Assembly (NCBI GenBank): GCA_037042185.1
Contig: JAXQJY010000032.1
Location: 1,240,001-1,304,000 of the forward strand
Length of the DNA: 64,000 nucleotides
Origin: Sordariomycetes sp. S80-01Y
Taxonomy: Eukaryota; Ascomycota; Sordariomycetes
Reading direction: 5' to 3'
In this document: positions 1 to 12,023 of the stretch, piece by piece
How positions within the stretch are numbered: position 1 is the first letter of the stretch
How the letters are laid out: each line of letters opens with the position of its first letter
Position numbers and translations under genes: made by a program
The notes under the pieces: model-generated
Database searches by the model: none
Told to the model about the DNA's origin: nothing
What the model saw: only the letters and a program-made list of their open reading frames with translations

Positions 1-1303
1 GTGCATGAGTCTAGACGTATGGGGTCAGCGCAACGTCGGAGGATCAGATCGCTACAATTATCATGTGGACGACTGACCTGCAAAGGGCTACGGCACCGTG
101 CAGATAGGTGCTCAGTGGCGATGTCCAGTCGATTATGGAGAGCTCCCCACCAACGTCAGCATTTGAGCTTTTCCGAGTCAGACTAACGAGCATTCCAACA
201 CATTTCTCGATAAGGTCCAGTGCGTCACGCTTGTCGTGGCCTCCGAGCTGATGGATTGCGAGTAGACCGCAGGCTTGTGCATCGGGAAGATCCTCATCTC
301 TAGGCTCTTCGGGTTCGTACAAAAGGTCCTTGGCCTCCTGGGAAAGCCGGCCGCCGAGATTGACGTAGAATGAGGCCTCGGCGTCGTAGCCCGCGAGTGA
401 GCGAGAGGCCAGACACAGTACGGATCTGAGGAGAGCGGGAGAGCAGGAGTCGCATTTTCCCCGTACGAAGTCCCGCTCCATGGAGCTCCTGTCGACGGCG
501 AAGAGCGGAACATATTGCCATTCGAAGAAGACATTTAGAAGTTCTTGCACCTCGTAGGACTTGAGGCCAATGAGCCCCCAGGGTGCCTCGGGCGGTTTGA
601 AAATTGGTGGGTGTTGTTCTACGCCGGTCAATCGTCCCTCCTGGCTCTGAAGGGCGAAAACACTTCGGTCGGGCAATATCGACGCGTAGGCTGCAGAGTA
701 GTGTGAGGAGTGACTGGCAGTAGTGGGGCTCTGTAACACAGGACGAGTCGTGTCCAGGCCTTCTCCGATACTCGATCTCGAACTACCAGCCTCGTATGCC
801 CTCGGGGACTGGGACTGCTCACCGAAATCCTGCTTAGGGCTATAGCCTCCGAGAGAGGAGGCTATCTGGTCGAGAGGGGTTCGACTCCAGAGCGAGGCCA
901 TCGTCTCCTCAGTTAGTTCACCGGAGCGAAGAGCCTGAAAGACGGTATCGACATCTCGATCTCGACTCTGCAGCTCGTCGCGCTCCCTTCGCAAGTCGCC
1001 CTTCGTTTCCTTCGTTCGATCATCGTAGACGCACTCTTGGTTCCATCGGCAGCATCTATCGCAGGGGTTCTTTCCGTCGCACTGGAGTAGACGGGAAAGT
1101 CAGCTATACCGGCATCACTGAGTGGGTTGAGACTGGTTAGGGATCAATTGATGGAAAGACAGGAAGGAAGTTAGTGTCATGTTAGGGGAAGGCTGGGCGG
1201 TAGGCTCCGAAGATCTATGGGCGGTAGCGCTTGGCATCCCTACCTTGGATCTCTTTTGACGACAAAACCGACAAGCATGGGCGGTATGGGCTGGCTGCAC
1301 CAT
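1..1303 (-). CDS. Zn2Cys6 transcription factor, NirA-like, continues past left edge
   Basis: Predicted nuclear DNA-binding regulator. I join exon 1303-1244, exon 1081-78 and exon 10 to beyond position 1. The first intron (1243-1082) lies just before the third zinc-cluster cysteine. Joining restores CRFCRQKRSK followed by CDGKNPCDRC and then CRWNQEC, which is a full C-x2-C-x6-C-x5-C-x2-C-x6-C cluster at residues 11 to about 36. After it come a short charged linker and a middle homology region (FFEWQYVPLFAVDRSSM, then SPALLRSVLCLASRSL) that resembles NirA-type fungal factors. The open frame would stop at position 44. However, a GTCAGT donor at 77 and a TAG acceptor at 13-11 continue the frame off the window, so the C-terminus is probably missing. 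Start chosen as the ATG 20 codons before the intron. The cluster is seen directly; NirA-type kinship is inferred, and the target genes are unknown. Confidence 0.8.
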
Positions 1304-4300
1304 ATTGCCCCTTGCTCTAGGCGCCAGAGAATAGTTCAAGGCGCAATGTTGAGTGTGGCTTTGTGCGAGGGCTGCGATGCCCACAGAAGGGGACGAACTC
1401 TCCAGGTGCGGTGTCGAGGAATTCAAATGTGAGCGAGTGGCCGCGAGGGAAGATATCGAGACAACGAGGGCTGTAAGATGCGGGACTCCACCGGAGGAGC
1501 AACATTTCCGACGAGACATGCAGAGAGGGGCATGCAACCGTTTGAAGAACGTCTAGGCACTATAGTTCTCGAGGGCCCTTTCCGTTCGAGCCTATGAAAA
1601 CATTGTCAAAAGCACAATTGTTCCCAGCCTACCGGGAATATCTCACCCGGGTCCACGAACCTGTGGCCATTTGATCTGGCGATGACGGCCCTCGCATCCT
1701 CCATGCCAGGAGGATGGGCTACTCCGCACTAGTGAAGTCGAGCAAGCGTCAACGTATATCAGGGACTCTCTGGAAGGGCCTGGCCTTGTTCCCTGGGGTA
1801 GCTTGGGCGCATTACCCATCCGGCGACGAGGAGAGGGTACATTTGGCTATCTTGGAAGACAGAGCATCAGACCGCAACCGAGTACTGTCACAATCTGCCA
1901 TCCGGAGCTCTGCTGGGGTTGGAAAAAGCACTCGGCTTGGAATCCGACTGCAGGCTTTGAAGCGCCGGGGCGGAACCTGAGCTCACACCCTTGGCGTCTC
2001 TCCCAGCTTCTCATTTAACTTTTCCTGGCGACGTGGTTGGAGGGTGGGTGCGTTCCTGGTATGTAGCGACTCAGTTGGCCCCAGGCTGGCCGGGGTTTTC
2101 GCATTCTGGCGGCTTCGCAAAGCCTACCAACAGCCTCATTGGCAAGCAGCCGCAGCAAAGGTTGGGTGGAGCTGTGGTGGTGTGCGTCTCGGACGGATGA
2201 CATAAAGGAGGGCAGCAGGGTGCAAAAAGCTTCGCGCTCAGTATCTAGGTACTTAGTACGGTTGTGGAGTTCGCTTTGCGACCCTGGAGACGCAATCACG
2301 TTGCCTGATACCCGACCAGGCCGTCAAGGCCGTCTCGGTGACTGCGCAGTGCCGCGTCCCTCGAGCAGGTCGGGAAGAGACGTGACCCAAAACCAAGTCT
2401 TGAGTTTAACTCATAGGTACAGATGCCAGCTGAAGCCAGCGGGTTCGTAGTCCAGCAGCGGGGGCATTGAAGTACGGATACTTGAGGAATCTGGCCCAGT
2501 GCTGGGTAGCCTAAGGTCCAGGTCCAGTGTCCTGGTCCAGTGAGTGCTCACGGGGATGAGGCGCCCTACACCCATCCAACCAGATGCTCCAAACTTTATC
2601 CCATCGATGAGGTGCCCGTGGCATCCGTCATGCGACCTCGCAGTCCTGCCCGCTGAAGCGAATTACGAGGGAGCTGCGCCCGAGCAGCCTTATTGGAGCG
2701 GTGCGCAGCCCGTCCAGTAGAGAGGATAGGGGAGAGGTCCAGACGTTGCGACCGCTTTCAGGGGTGCCAACCTGTGAGAGCCCCTCGGCGCACCGTCCGA
2801 GGCCCTGTGGTTGGACGGATGCAGCTGTAAGTCGCGCCGAGAACTAACCTACCGCCCTACTAGACCCACGGACAGAGGACGCAGGGGAGCGAATAGTGGG
2901 GACGTGCGTCACGTTCCTCGTTGGGCGCGGGAGAGCATCGATTCATCTCGATCTGGCGATGGGCTCGACCCTGCGAGAAGGGATTCAAGCCTTGACACCT
3001 GACTTTGACATCGCATTTCCAGAATACGGTTGCGGGTATCGACATCTCTCGACATCTCGATCCGTCGCTGAATCATCCCCGACGGCGAATGTCTGTGTCA
3101 TGCCGTCGCCACACGCTCAACCGCCGCCATCCCCGGTGCCGCGCTGGTCACGCCTGTCACGGCATTCCAAATACCAACGACAGGTCCCTGGATTGCTTCT
3201 CAGAGCATCGCGCACGTTCGATTACTGTCTTTTACTGGCTAGACTAAATATGATTGGCCAAGTCGCCAGCTGCCTCAACTCCAGATCCTTCCCGTGCCTT
3301 GTTCGCTGTATTCGAAGCATCTACGCTTCGTCGATCTCCTCGGCCATAGCTCCAGGCCGCAGCATGACATCTGTGGCCATCACATTGATCCTTCCAGCTC
3401 ATATCGCCCTATAGCACAACGTGCGAAGGCTCCGTGTGCGAGATTGACTCTGCAAGGCCAACTCATAGCATCGAATCGTGGCCATGCCCGTTGAGCAGCG
3501 CCCTGCTATGTAGAGCAAGTCCCAGTTTCAGTGCTAAGAGCGATTCTACCCCTTGAAGTCGAACGATCTCGCATGACCCCTTCTCGGCCTGCTCAGCCGC
3601 CTGCTCATCGGCCTGCTCAAAGCACAGGGAAGTGCTGCCGATCCAGACCTTCGAGCTATTCATGGATCCGACCAATGCTGACACCAACAACACCCCAACA
3701 CATATGGGGAGAACTTGGCACCATCACAGGCTGTTCCATATTATTAAACCCAATTTTTGTTAGATGTTCCTTCGTTTTGTTTCGTCTCGCTTCGAGTCGC
3801 TTATCGGCGTGTCGCATAGTGCTCGAGAGAACTCGGGCTTGCTCGGGCACTTGTCAATCCGGGCGAGCTCGCCCCTGGTCGGGAAACCTCGACATGAAGG
3901 TATCACTATCGGCACGGAAACACGGCGTGGCTTGGTTCGCGTTCGGTCCCTAGTATGGCTTCCGGCAATCGTCTTGGAATTATTTCGTTCGGTCGTCGTA
4001 GTATGGGCAGGCTAGAACCCATCGCGAGCATCTCTCATATGGATATCGTCCATCGCCCTAGATTTCACAATGCACATTAGAGAACTGTACTCGGCAATTG
4101 CTCGCCATCGAGGAAGATGATAACGGGAATCAGGAAGGAGTCGAGTGAGAAGTGTGCGTGGGAGGGGACTTTGACGACATTACCATTGATCTCTTGCGTC
4201 GACAACAGCAACAGGCGAGATACGCGCGAGCCAGCTTCACCGACTTAATTTCCTGAATGTACACCGATCAAGTTGACGACGACAAACGCTCGAGTAGGTC

Positions 4301-6826
4301 CATGTCAGCCGTGCTATCACACGATGCGCAACGGGCGATGTCCACGGCAGGGCGGGTGAGGAGGTGTGTCCGCGGAGATGTGGCACGAAAGGTCAGGAAT
4401 TGGGATTGCAACAAATGCTGTCCCTGCCCTTCTTCAAGGTGGTGTGCATGTGCGCCTCCGCGGCACGACACCGCCCCATGACAACCCAGCCAAGCCAGCT
4501 AACTCCGTGACAACGGCTGCAAGCACGAGCTAAAGGATGAGAAGATCACGCATCGTCGTCCTGCGGGTGCAAATTTTGTGTAAGGATCCGTGTGTCCTGC
4601 ATCTTGGACTCGGGCTTGTCTGCTCCCGGACCCAGCATTGCCGCATCCGATGGTCACGCAGTCACGATCAATCGAGTTGTCATGTTGGCCATTTCGAAAT
4701 GGCTCATGCGATGCTCCGTACATATGTACTTCGATCTAAGACATGGGCGGGTATGGGTTCGGAAACAATATTGGGTCGAGTGCATCGCAGGAGCTCGTAC
4801 AGCTTCGGTTCCGAATGATGGGTGCGAGTACAGGGTTCTACAGTAGTAGCAAGGACCAATTCCCAATAGAGATTTAGGGATAACTCCTTCCGGAACCAGC
4901 GAAAAAAAAAATCAGTACTGGAGCGACAGTGGTTGGAGGACTGGGTGCTGGTCGTACGGAGTACTAGGTATTTGGAATTCTTGCCGAATACTCGCCACTC
5001 TTCACGGCTCTACCCTAAGCGCGAACAAGCGCGGCACATTTACCCAGCCTTCCTACTTCTCCTGGGTATCTCGACATGGCTGAGGAGTGTGCCCATCGAG
5101 CAGATGGATGGTTCTGTGCTATGGGGAGCGTTGCAAGCTGTCAGGATCGGCCGACTTGCCACTGGATTATCCTACGAACAAAAGAGCACCACAAAACTGG
5201 CCGCTTGGGTAGACTTGAACTTCACAACAGATAGACATCATTGGCAAGAACGTGCTGCCTTGCTATGCTCCACTTTACGCTCCTGAACTTCATTCGACGG
5301 CGATCAATGCACCGGTTGACCCGCGGACCTGTGCCTCGCAAGATCCATTTTCAGAAGCCTTGCGGATGGCGGCAAAAGCAAAGTAGCGATGTTACGAGGA
5401 TTTGGCTTTGACTCACCAAGCTCACCCAGGTGCCGTAGCTTGCCGAACGATGATCTTGGTACCTGGACTTGGGAACCCCTGACGCGATAATTGGAGGCAT
5501 GACTGCCACGCCTCCAAATCCATCCCGGTTGCCCAGCTTGCCCAGCCTGCCAGTTTCGTGATCGTGGAGAAATGGGACCGACCCTTCAGGCTTTTCTTCA
5601 GACTTGGTAGTCCAAGGCTGCGTGCCAAGCTTGGACAGAAAGGCGCTGTGAATATCCTAGTAGGATCCATATGTTAGAGCGTCCAACACATGTGCATAAA
5701 GTTCCCCGCAGCAACTGACCTCAGAACTAACAGTGGGGGGCTGCATCAAACTGACCTCAACGATCGATCTACAATCGTCTCGATGAGAGGGTGGCGAATT
5801 CTCTTAAGGTAACCGCCCATTTCTCCATAATTTCCCTGACATGCCTGTCGTAGATACATCACCTAGTCCAGAATCCCCAGCCGCCCAGGCTGAGGTAGCC
5901 GGGATGTATGTTGCCCCTCGACCTCGAGACTCTGCGACAATCGCATCATCTGCACGTCGGCTTTACATCATTTGCCTGCCGCTTGGCATCTAACATTGCC
6001 ATCTCTACGGTAGACGGTCAAATTTTTTCCCCGGTCTAGACCAAAAGCTCGGCTAGACCAAAGGCTCGACCAACTAGCGTGATGATGGTGGTGCACCCGC
6101 GGCCAGCCTCAATTAAGAGCTAAGACTACCGCCACCTCCAAGTGGAAGGCGTAGAACATGACTGTCATGCGACTTCACAACTTGACAGCTATAATCGAAG
6201 CTCACTTCAAAGTCGGTGCTCTGTGTATCTGAGCGTCTGAATGCGGCTGGCTCAATGTCATATTATCCTGTCGTGGTCGACGTCAGCGCAGGTGAACGGG
6301 GGTTTATTACCAGCACTGTTGGTTTCGTTGGGGAGCCCAGGGGAAGATTCTCGGAGTTTGACATCCGCCTTAGGTTGAGGCAACTGTAGGAATATCTGAT
6401 GGACGATTGTGTTCTGAATATTCCTTGCTGTATGTGATAAAGTATGATAGAGCAGTGTATGCTACTAGACTTTACGATCGTTGCTGTCAGCGGCCCTGGC
6501 TCGCTTCTGGTTGCCGGTGTGGAATATCGTGGAGGGAGGGAAAAGGGGCAAATTCGGACTTTGCAGTGCGGTGGTCTACAATATCGTGCCACTTCATTCC
6601 CTCGGAATTAATGCTAGAGGAGTACAGTGCAATCATGATACGATGTTCAAGTCAGTGCTTTCGAAATATAGTTCATGACTTATTGACAATGCGTGCTAGA
6701 TAGCTCCCAGGAGGACCTTCGTCACCAACGTCTAATCAAGCCTGACGATCAATCGAACCCAATTCCGGTACACACAGGAAGCATCCCAATTCTACAACAA
6801 GATGCTGAAATTCGCCTAGCCCATGC
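1304..6826. other. long gene-free interval
   Basis: About 5.5 kb between the NirA-like factor and the cysteine-rich protein gene. Open frames here are short, lack recognisable domains, and several lack an ATG. I see no transposase, reverse transcriptase or strong C-to-T (RIP-like) decay. A 12-base tandem repeat lies at 3587-3619. Confidence 0.6.
3587..3619. repeat. short tandem repeat, 12-base period
   Basis: Three copies of GCCTGCTCA start at 3587, 3599 and 3611, giving a regular 12-base period with variable last bases. It lies in non-coding DNA. No function is apparent. Confidence 0.7.
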
Positions 6827-7222
6827 TTAGGTCCAGCAGTAGGCACCAGTAGCGCCGAGCTCCTTGCACAGGTCATCGAAGCCGCCAGCATCAATGCAGC
6901 AGCCAGAAGAAGAGCACTACAGCAGCGTCAGTAATAGCTCAACATTTGGGCTTTCAGCAGCTATCCTACCTGGTTGGCCTTGTCGGGACGGAACTGCTTG
7001 TCGAGCTGGCACGCAACATGCTCACCCTCAAGGGGCGTGCCACAAACCTCCTCGGTGAGCTCATTCCACTGAGGACCCTCGCCAGAGGGGTCCTGACACT
7101 TGCAGTTGCAAGCAGCCATGGCTCTGGTGGCTGTTAGACTTGAGGGAACATTATTGTGACAAGATGGAATCCTACCCAGTGGCGCCAAGTGCGGCGAGGA
7201 AGAAGGTAGCGGTGATCTTCAT
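6827..7222 (-). CDS. small secreted cysteine-rich protein (effector-like)
   Basis: Three short exons join to a 96-residue protein: 7222-7176, 7123-6970 and 6916-6827. The phases agree (2, then 0), and donors (GTAGGA twice) and acceptors (CCAG, GTAG) are canonical. The N-terminus MKITATFFLAALGATGAMA is a typical signal peptide with likely cleavage before ACNCKC. The mature part of about 77 residues holds ten cysteines, including CNCKC near its start, a CSSSGCC cluster and a C-terminal AYCWT. An even cysteine number and small size fit a disulfide-bonded apoplastic protein. A TATA box lies about 110 bases upstream. I do not recognise a named family. A role in host or microbe interaction is an inference from size, secretion and cysteine content only. 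The middle exon alone gives no hint of the signal peptide, so the gene is easy to miss. Confidence 0.8.
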
Positions 7223-7333
7223 CTTGAAGAGCTTGCAATGGTTTCAAAATTGGAAAGTGGGGATATGCTTGCGGTAGTTCGTGTGGTTTGGTCGATGCTG
7301 AGGGAATAGACCTGAAAAGCGCGAACCTCGAGA

Positions 7334-7343
7334 CCTTTTTATA
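7334..7343 (-). promoter_or_regulatory. TATA box of the cysteine-rich protein gene
   Basis: On the minus strand this reads TATAAAAAGG, about 112 bases before the ATG at 7222. Confidence 0.6.
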
Positions 7344-8688
7344 CTTGAGCTGAAGCTTTCCTTTCTCAACGAAGACAATTCCCTCCTTGATCCTCTGGAG
7401 ACGTTCTCAGCAGATCCTCGGCATTTCCCTAAAGGCGTTCCTTTCAGCGACGGGGCTTAGCTGAGTTGCCTCGCCGCCTGCCGCGCCGTAGATGTGGGAC
7501 ATCCATCGAAAGTGGTCGCTAGTGATTATGGCACTGTGGATTTGACAACGGCTCTTTTGCAGAAACACCGAAGGATTTGGTTTGCCTTTACTCTCTCGCA
7601 TCTTTAATTCTTCCCTCTTGGGGGTTTTACGTGGGGCAGCTTCGCTCGAAGCTACTGGACGTCCACCATCATCGTCCACTTGAGCTTCGACAGCTCAAAG
7701 CCTGATATAGAAAGGATTGCCACATAAAACACCAAATTAATCATCCTTCTCCAAGTCATCAGTCTGTTCTGGTAGGTCTGCATGTTATTTGTCCTAGTTA
7801 CTAATCACTAGACACAATGGCCAATCCCATAGCGTAAAGAATCATGAGCTGGATGATGCACCACAATTTGACACAAGTCAGCGGTGAATCAAAGCTTCGA
7901 GTACACTTTCTGTTTATTTCCAAGTACGAAAGTGGCATTATGTAGCGATCTGTTACGTCAAGCAGCTAAAAGGTTGACGCTTAGTGTACACAGCACTGTT
8001 TGTTCGTAAAGATCCTCTAAAGATCCTCTCCGTGCACTAACGGTGTCTTTGCCTCTATGCTGCGTACTGCTCAGGATTTGTCCCTCAAAGAGGATAGTTA
8101 TTCCACAATGGGACATTCGCAGCGCTCTGGTGCCCACCCGCACCGTGGTCAGTGGCTTGTGTTCACAACGTCATAACACACTTGAATAGCCACGCAATAC
8201 GTGTACATTTCTTGTCTGAAGGTAGCCGATTCATATTCTCATTCATCTATTGAATGATTATATTGTCCTTTTGGAATTCCGGGTGAGTCTAGGCCTCAGC
8301 TTTCGGTTTTAGACGCCATGACCCTGAGATCGTACCAACCATTTCGCCAAAAGAGCTACAGCATGGTCCGTTTCCGCCTTCTAGTACGGATTCCCAAAAT
8401 TATGGTCGCTCCTTCAGGCTGTTCGATAGGCCTCTGTAGCGCAGGGGATATGTGAAGGTCATGCACCCCAAACCCTGCTCCGTTGGTAATGCGCATTCCA
8501 TTTGGGCGCTGGTCTTCACCTTGAGGTCAATCATAAGCCAAATCGTGAAATTTGCTTTCCCTAGCATACTAGTAATTCATCTCTTACCATGACATTGATT
8601 CATGCGGGATATTGCGTCTTCAACCCTCGTCGGTATCCTGTTTACACATATAGACAAGCTTCGGGAGCCATACCCCACCTCGGTTTCT
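7344..8688. other. intergenic, no gene seen
   Basis: Somewhat AT-rich. It holds only short frames without recognisable domains. It separates the cysteine-rich gene promoter from the 3' end of the cutinase-like gene. Confidence 0.5.
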
Positions 8689-9655
8689 CTAGAATAACAT
8701 CAACCCCAAGAAAGATGACACGGATACTACAGCCATTATTTGTGGAATCCCATGGACAGTCCCTTGAGAGTCCGGAGTCGCTGTGCTTGAAGCATTCGGT
8801 GATTGGCCGTCATCAGGGCTGGCCCTGTAACGCTCGACCACGAACTCGACGACCTCATCCTTGTACTTACTCACATAAGACAAGTGCACCGCTTCATCGA
8901 CTTTGGAACCAACATCGCAGAAAATGTCTCCGGTATCGCAGTAAGATCGGATGCGGCTGCCGAGATCCTCACAAGCGTTATCCTTTGGGTTGCGGTAGAA
9001 TACCTGCGCACGTTCAACACAGAGCTTTGCCTTCTGGGTAAATTTAACTTACTCCGCTCTCTTCACCAGATCCGTAGTTATATGCTGAGTTCTCATTGTG
9101 AGTTGGGTCGCCAAACAAAACGACAGAGACAACTATGGAAATTAAGCACGCTGCCGAAGCCGTCGGGCAACAACACTCACTGTCTTTGGTCAAATTCCTT
9201 GGCAGAGAAGAGTCATCGAGGGACGCTCCAGCCAAAGACCAAACATGTGGCTGACCACACATGTTGTTGGAGGTTATCTGCGCACCCTGGGAATATCCGA
9301 AGAGAGCCATCTTATGCCCAGGGCACGTTTGAGCATACCGTTCAATCGATTGCTTCAGCATCTCTGTACCATTGGAGACAGACAGAAAATAGTTGACCTC
9401 GAGGAAAGATGCCGGATAGTTAATGGCGTAAGCAGTTGAGCCTGTAATTTCGTTGGCGACGTCTCTCGTGATCTTGCCAGTCTCGCCAAGCCCTGAGTCT
9501 TCGCCAGTGCCCCGGGCAACAAACATCTGAAGTCCCTCAGCGCAAACGACCGTATCATTCGAGGTGGAATTTCGGGATGAAGCAAGGCCGCAGCCTATCA
9601 AAATAGCGATGAGGGACAACCCGAGCATGTTGGCGGATGTGACGAGACCAGACAA
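8689..9655 (-). CDS. cutinase-family (CE5) esterase, probably GPI-anchored
   Basis: Secreted serine esterase of the cutinase/acetylxylan esterase family, expected to hydrolyse cutin or other esters. Exons 9655-9181, 9132-9053 and 9003-8689 join in phase to 289 residues. A hydrophobic signal segment (LGLSLIAILIGCGLA) is followed by the family's conserved FVARGTGE near residue 45. The nucleophile motif GYSQG has Ser122. The exon junction recreates VVLFGDPTH, and the third exon supplies YCDTGDIFCD with the predicted catalytic Asp211 and, in HLSY, His225. The last about 20 residues are hydrophobic after a Ser/Thr/Pro-rich spacer, which looks like a GPI-anchor signal and is absent from classical soluble cutinases. 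An alternative start lies at Met10 (9628). Family membership is clear; the substrate is not. Confidence 0.9.
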
Positions 9656-9742
9656 GGGGCAAAGGACGAAAAGGGTGTCAAGAGTGCTGTGCTAACGAAC
9701 TGGTATGGTTTAAATTGTATTGAAGGACGGAGTCTGAGTGTC

Positions 9743-9750
9743 TTATACAA
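9743..9750 (-). promoter_or_regulatory. possible TATA element of the cutinase-like gene
   Basis: The minus strand shows TATAAG about 90 bases before the ATG at 9655. It is weaker than the other TATA boxes listed. Confidence 0.35.
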
Positions 9751-10839
9751 ATTTCCCCAACTTCAAGAAGGAGGTCGCCTTCTCGCGACATTCTATTCCA
9801 AAGGGCTGAGCCTCATCGCCAAGACCGAGTCCCCAGTGACCTTTCCCGTTCAGTATCGTCAACGCGCCGGATCCACACTGCATTTATGCAACTCTATTCA
9901 TGTAGCCTGTACCACATGCAGACCTCCAATATGACGTGGACCCTTACTGGATGACTTACACGTTAGATCCTAACACCAACCCAAAAGGGATGCTTGTTGC
10001 GATGGACCCACAAGGCTGAATGACAGCAGATGCGGCTGTAACTTCGACGTGACCAGTCAGCTCATTGTTTGGGTCTTTTCAATGTGCAATCAAATAATTA
10101 CAAGATTTTAAATTGAGCTCAGATCTAAGCCCCCAGGGTCACGGGTCTGCTGGTCGGACATCCCGGCCTTTGTCTGTATGTCGACTACGCGACATCATGT
10201 TCTACTAAGGGTATCTGCTAAGTTGAGTTCGTTCATCTCGCTAGGATAGAACAGTTCCATGTGTTCACTAATCTGTTGATGCAGCACTGTTACTGAAAAG
10301 CCAGTTGACACTTGTGTCTTGCTGCAGCCTTGCTAACCACAACAATTACACTGCATGTGACCCACCGCACTTGGGCCAACACATTGTGGTATAGGAAGTC
10401 TATGGTTCTTACTAAAGTAATGAGTCAAACAAACTTCACTTGTGCCATTCTATATTGTAGCTCTCCCTTTTTTGCCTGGTGTATAGGTAGCTGGTTCGAT
10501 AAGCCGCAAGTGGCGCTGGCTCATGATACTCAAAGAGAACTCTTCCAGGACGGGATTACAATCCCAAGAAAAACACCTCAAAGAGTACGTGCATCTTTTC
10601 AATTCTGTCTATATCCCATACTTATCCGAAGTGGAATAATTAGTGGTATTGGAGGTCTGCGCAGTATCCCTCTTCTGCCCTTGTGATGTAGCTGTAGTAG
10701 TGTACACGACAACCCTCGAGATATGCCATCGGCACGCATATCTATTACAGATGGCTGAAATTGACAAAATCCCTGAGCACGCCTTCCGCTATCGTTTTAC
10801 TAAAGAGGAACCCTTCCGCAGGTGCTTGTGTTCTTGGAG
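9751..10839. other. intergenic, no gene seen
   Basis: Divergent spacer between the cutinase-like gene and the PEP mutase-family gene. It contains only short unsupported frames. The right end carries the CCGATCGG sites listed separately. Confidence 0.5.
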
Positions 10840-10869
10840 CCGATCGGACTTGTAAACACATCCGATCGG
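10840..10869. promoter_or_regulatory. pair of CCGATCGG palindromes upstream of the PEP mutase-family gene
   Basis: CCGATCGG occurs at 10840-10847 and again at 10862-10869, about 190-215 bases before the start codon and just upstream of a TATA box. Zn2Cys6 proteins commonly bind CGG/CCG triplets in inverted or everted pairs, so these are candidate operators, perhaps for the adjacent factor. Binding is inferred, not shown. Confidence 0.5.
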
Positions 10870-10923
10870 CGCCGGTCCGGCATCTACGATGCAACGCCTT
10901 CGGTACGGGGACGCCAGGTACAG

Positions 10924-10930
10924 TATATAA
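10924..10930 (+). promoter_or_regulatory. TATA box of the PEP mutase-family gene
   Basis: TATATAA about 130 bases before the ATG at 11057, followed by a pyrimidine-rich leader. Confidence 0.6.
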
Positions 10931-11056
10931 GAGTAACGCCCGCCTCGAACGAACACTTTGGATTTTACTCTCCCATTCCCAAATACCACATCTGACATCC
11001 ATTGCAAACCCTATCTTTCGTCACAATATACTCTCCGTCTACCTGCATCAAACAAC

Positions 11057-12023
11057 ATGAGCTTCACAGAAAGCGGAAGCGCGGTGGCTGCCGCTACCAA
11101 ACTCCGGCGCATGATTGAGGGTGATGGCATTGTTGTTGCCCCTGGCGTCTACGAGGGCTTCAGCGCTCGCATCGCGCATGAAGTGGGTTTCGACTGCATC
11201 TACATGGTAAGCAGGAGAAGACACATACAAGCACGCTTCCACTAATGTCGACCCCTAGACCGGTGCAGGAACTGTTGCTTCCAAGCTCGGCCAGCCAGAC
11301 CTTGGCTTCGCCTCGCTAAATGACATGCGCCAGCACGCCGAAATGATCGCCAATCTCAACCCTTCCATCCCTCTGATCGCCGACGCGGACACAGGCTACG
11401 GAGGTCCAAACATGGTCTCGCGCACCGTGTCTCAGTACCATCGCTCCGGTGTAGCCGGTCTCCACATTGAAGATCAGATCCAGACGAAGCGCTGCGGCCA
11501 CCTCGGCGGCAAGGCAGTCGTCGACATCGAGGTCTTTGCCCAGCGCATCGCCGCTGCGTACCAAACGCGGAAGAAGCTCAACTCCGACATTGTCATCATT
11601 GCGAGGACGGATGCGCTGCAGACTCACGGCTTCGACGAGGCTGTTCGGCGACTGAAGGCCGCGGTCAAGGCTGGCGCGGATGTTGGTTTCCTCGAGGGTG
11701 TCACCACCGCTGAAGAGGCTAGAGAGGTGTGCAAGTTGATGGCTCCGACGCCCATGCTGCTGAACATGGTTGAGCACGGGGCTACGCCGTCATGGACGCC
11801 TGCTGAGGCGAAGGAGCTGGGGTTCAAGATCATCATCTTCCCCTTTGCTTCGATCGCACCAGCATATCAAGCTATCAAGGATGGGTTGCTGAAGATCAAG
11901 GAGACTGGAAAGACCGGCTTGGATAAGGAATTCACTCCGAAGAAGTTGTTCACGGTTGTCGGCCTGGAGGACGCCGTGGCATTGGATAACGCAGTAGGAA
12001 GCAGTCTCTACGACAAAGTCTGA
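11057..12023 (+). CDS. isocitrate lyase/PEP mutase superfamily enzyme
   Basis: Exons 11057-11206 and 11259-12023 join in phase to a 304-residue TIM-barrel enzyme of the isocitrate lyase/phosphoenolpyruvate mutase superfamily. Visible motifs are ADADTGYGG with the metal-binding Asp92 and Asp94, HIEDQ near 120-123, and KRCGH at 127-131 with the lyase-type cysteine 129. That cysteine loop is shared by methylisocitrate lyases and by oxaloacetate acetylhydrolases, and is absent from true PEP mutases. The likely reaction is therefore C-C bond lysis of a 2-hydroxy or 2-oxo diacid. Oxaloacetate hydrolysis to oxalate is one possibility, but the sequence alone does not decide. At 304 residues it is shorter than fungal mitochondrial 2-methylisocitrate lyase and has no evident targeting peptide. 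A Zn2Cys6 factor follows on the same strand after about 295 bases. Confidence 0.88.

Noticed and set aside
2896-3414. 172-codon plus-strand frame in the left gene-free interval
   Set aside because: No domain, no coding-like pattern of conserved motifs, and it overlaps other equally open frames.
8430-8510. Possible tRNA-like stretch near the cutinase 3' flank
   Set aside because: It contains a fragment reminiscent of an A box, but no proper B box (GGTTCGANNCC) or cloverleaf could be drawn.
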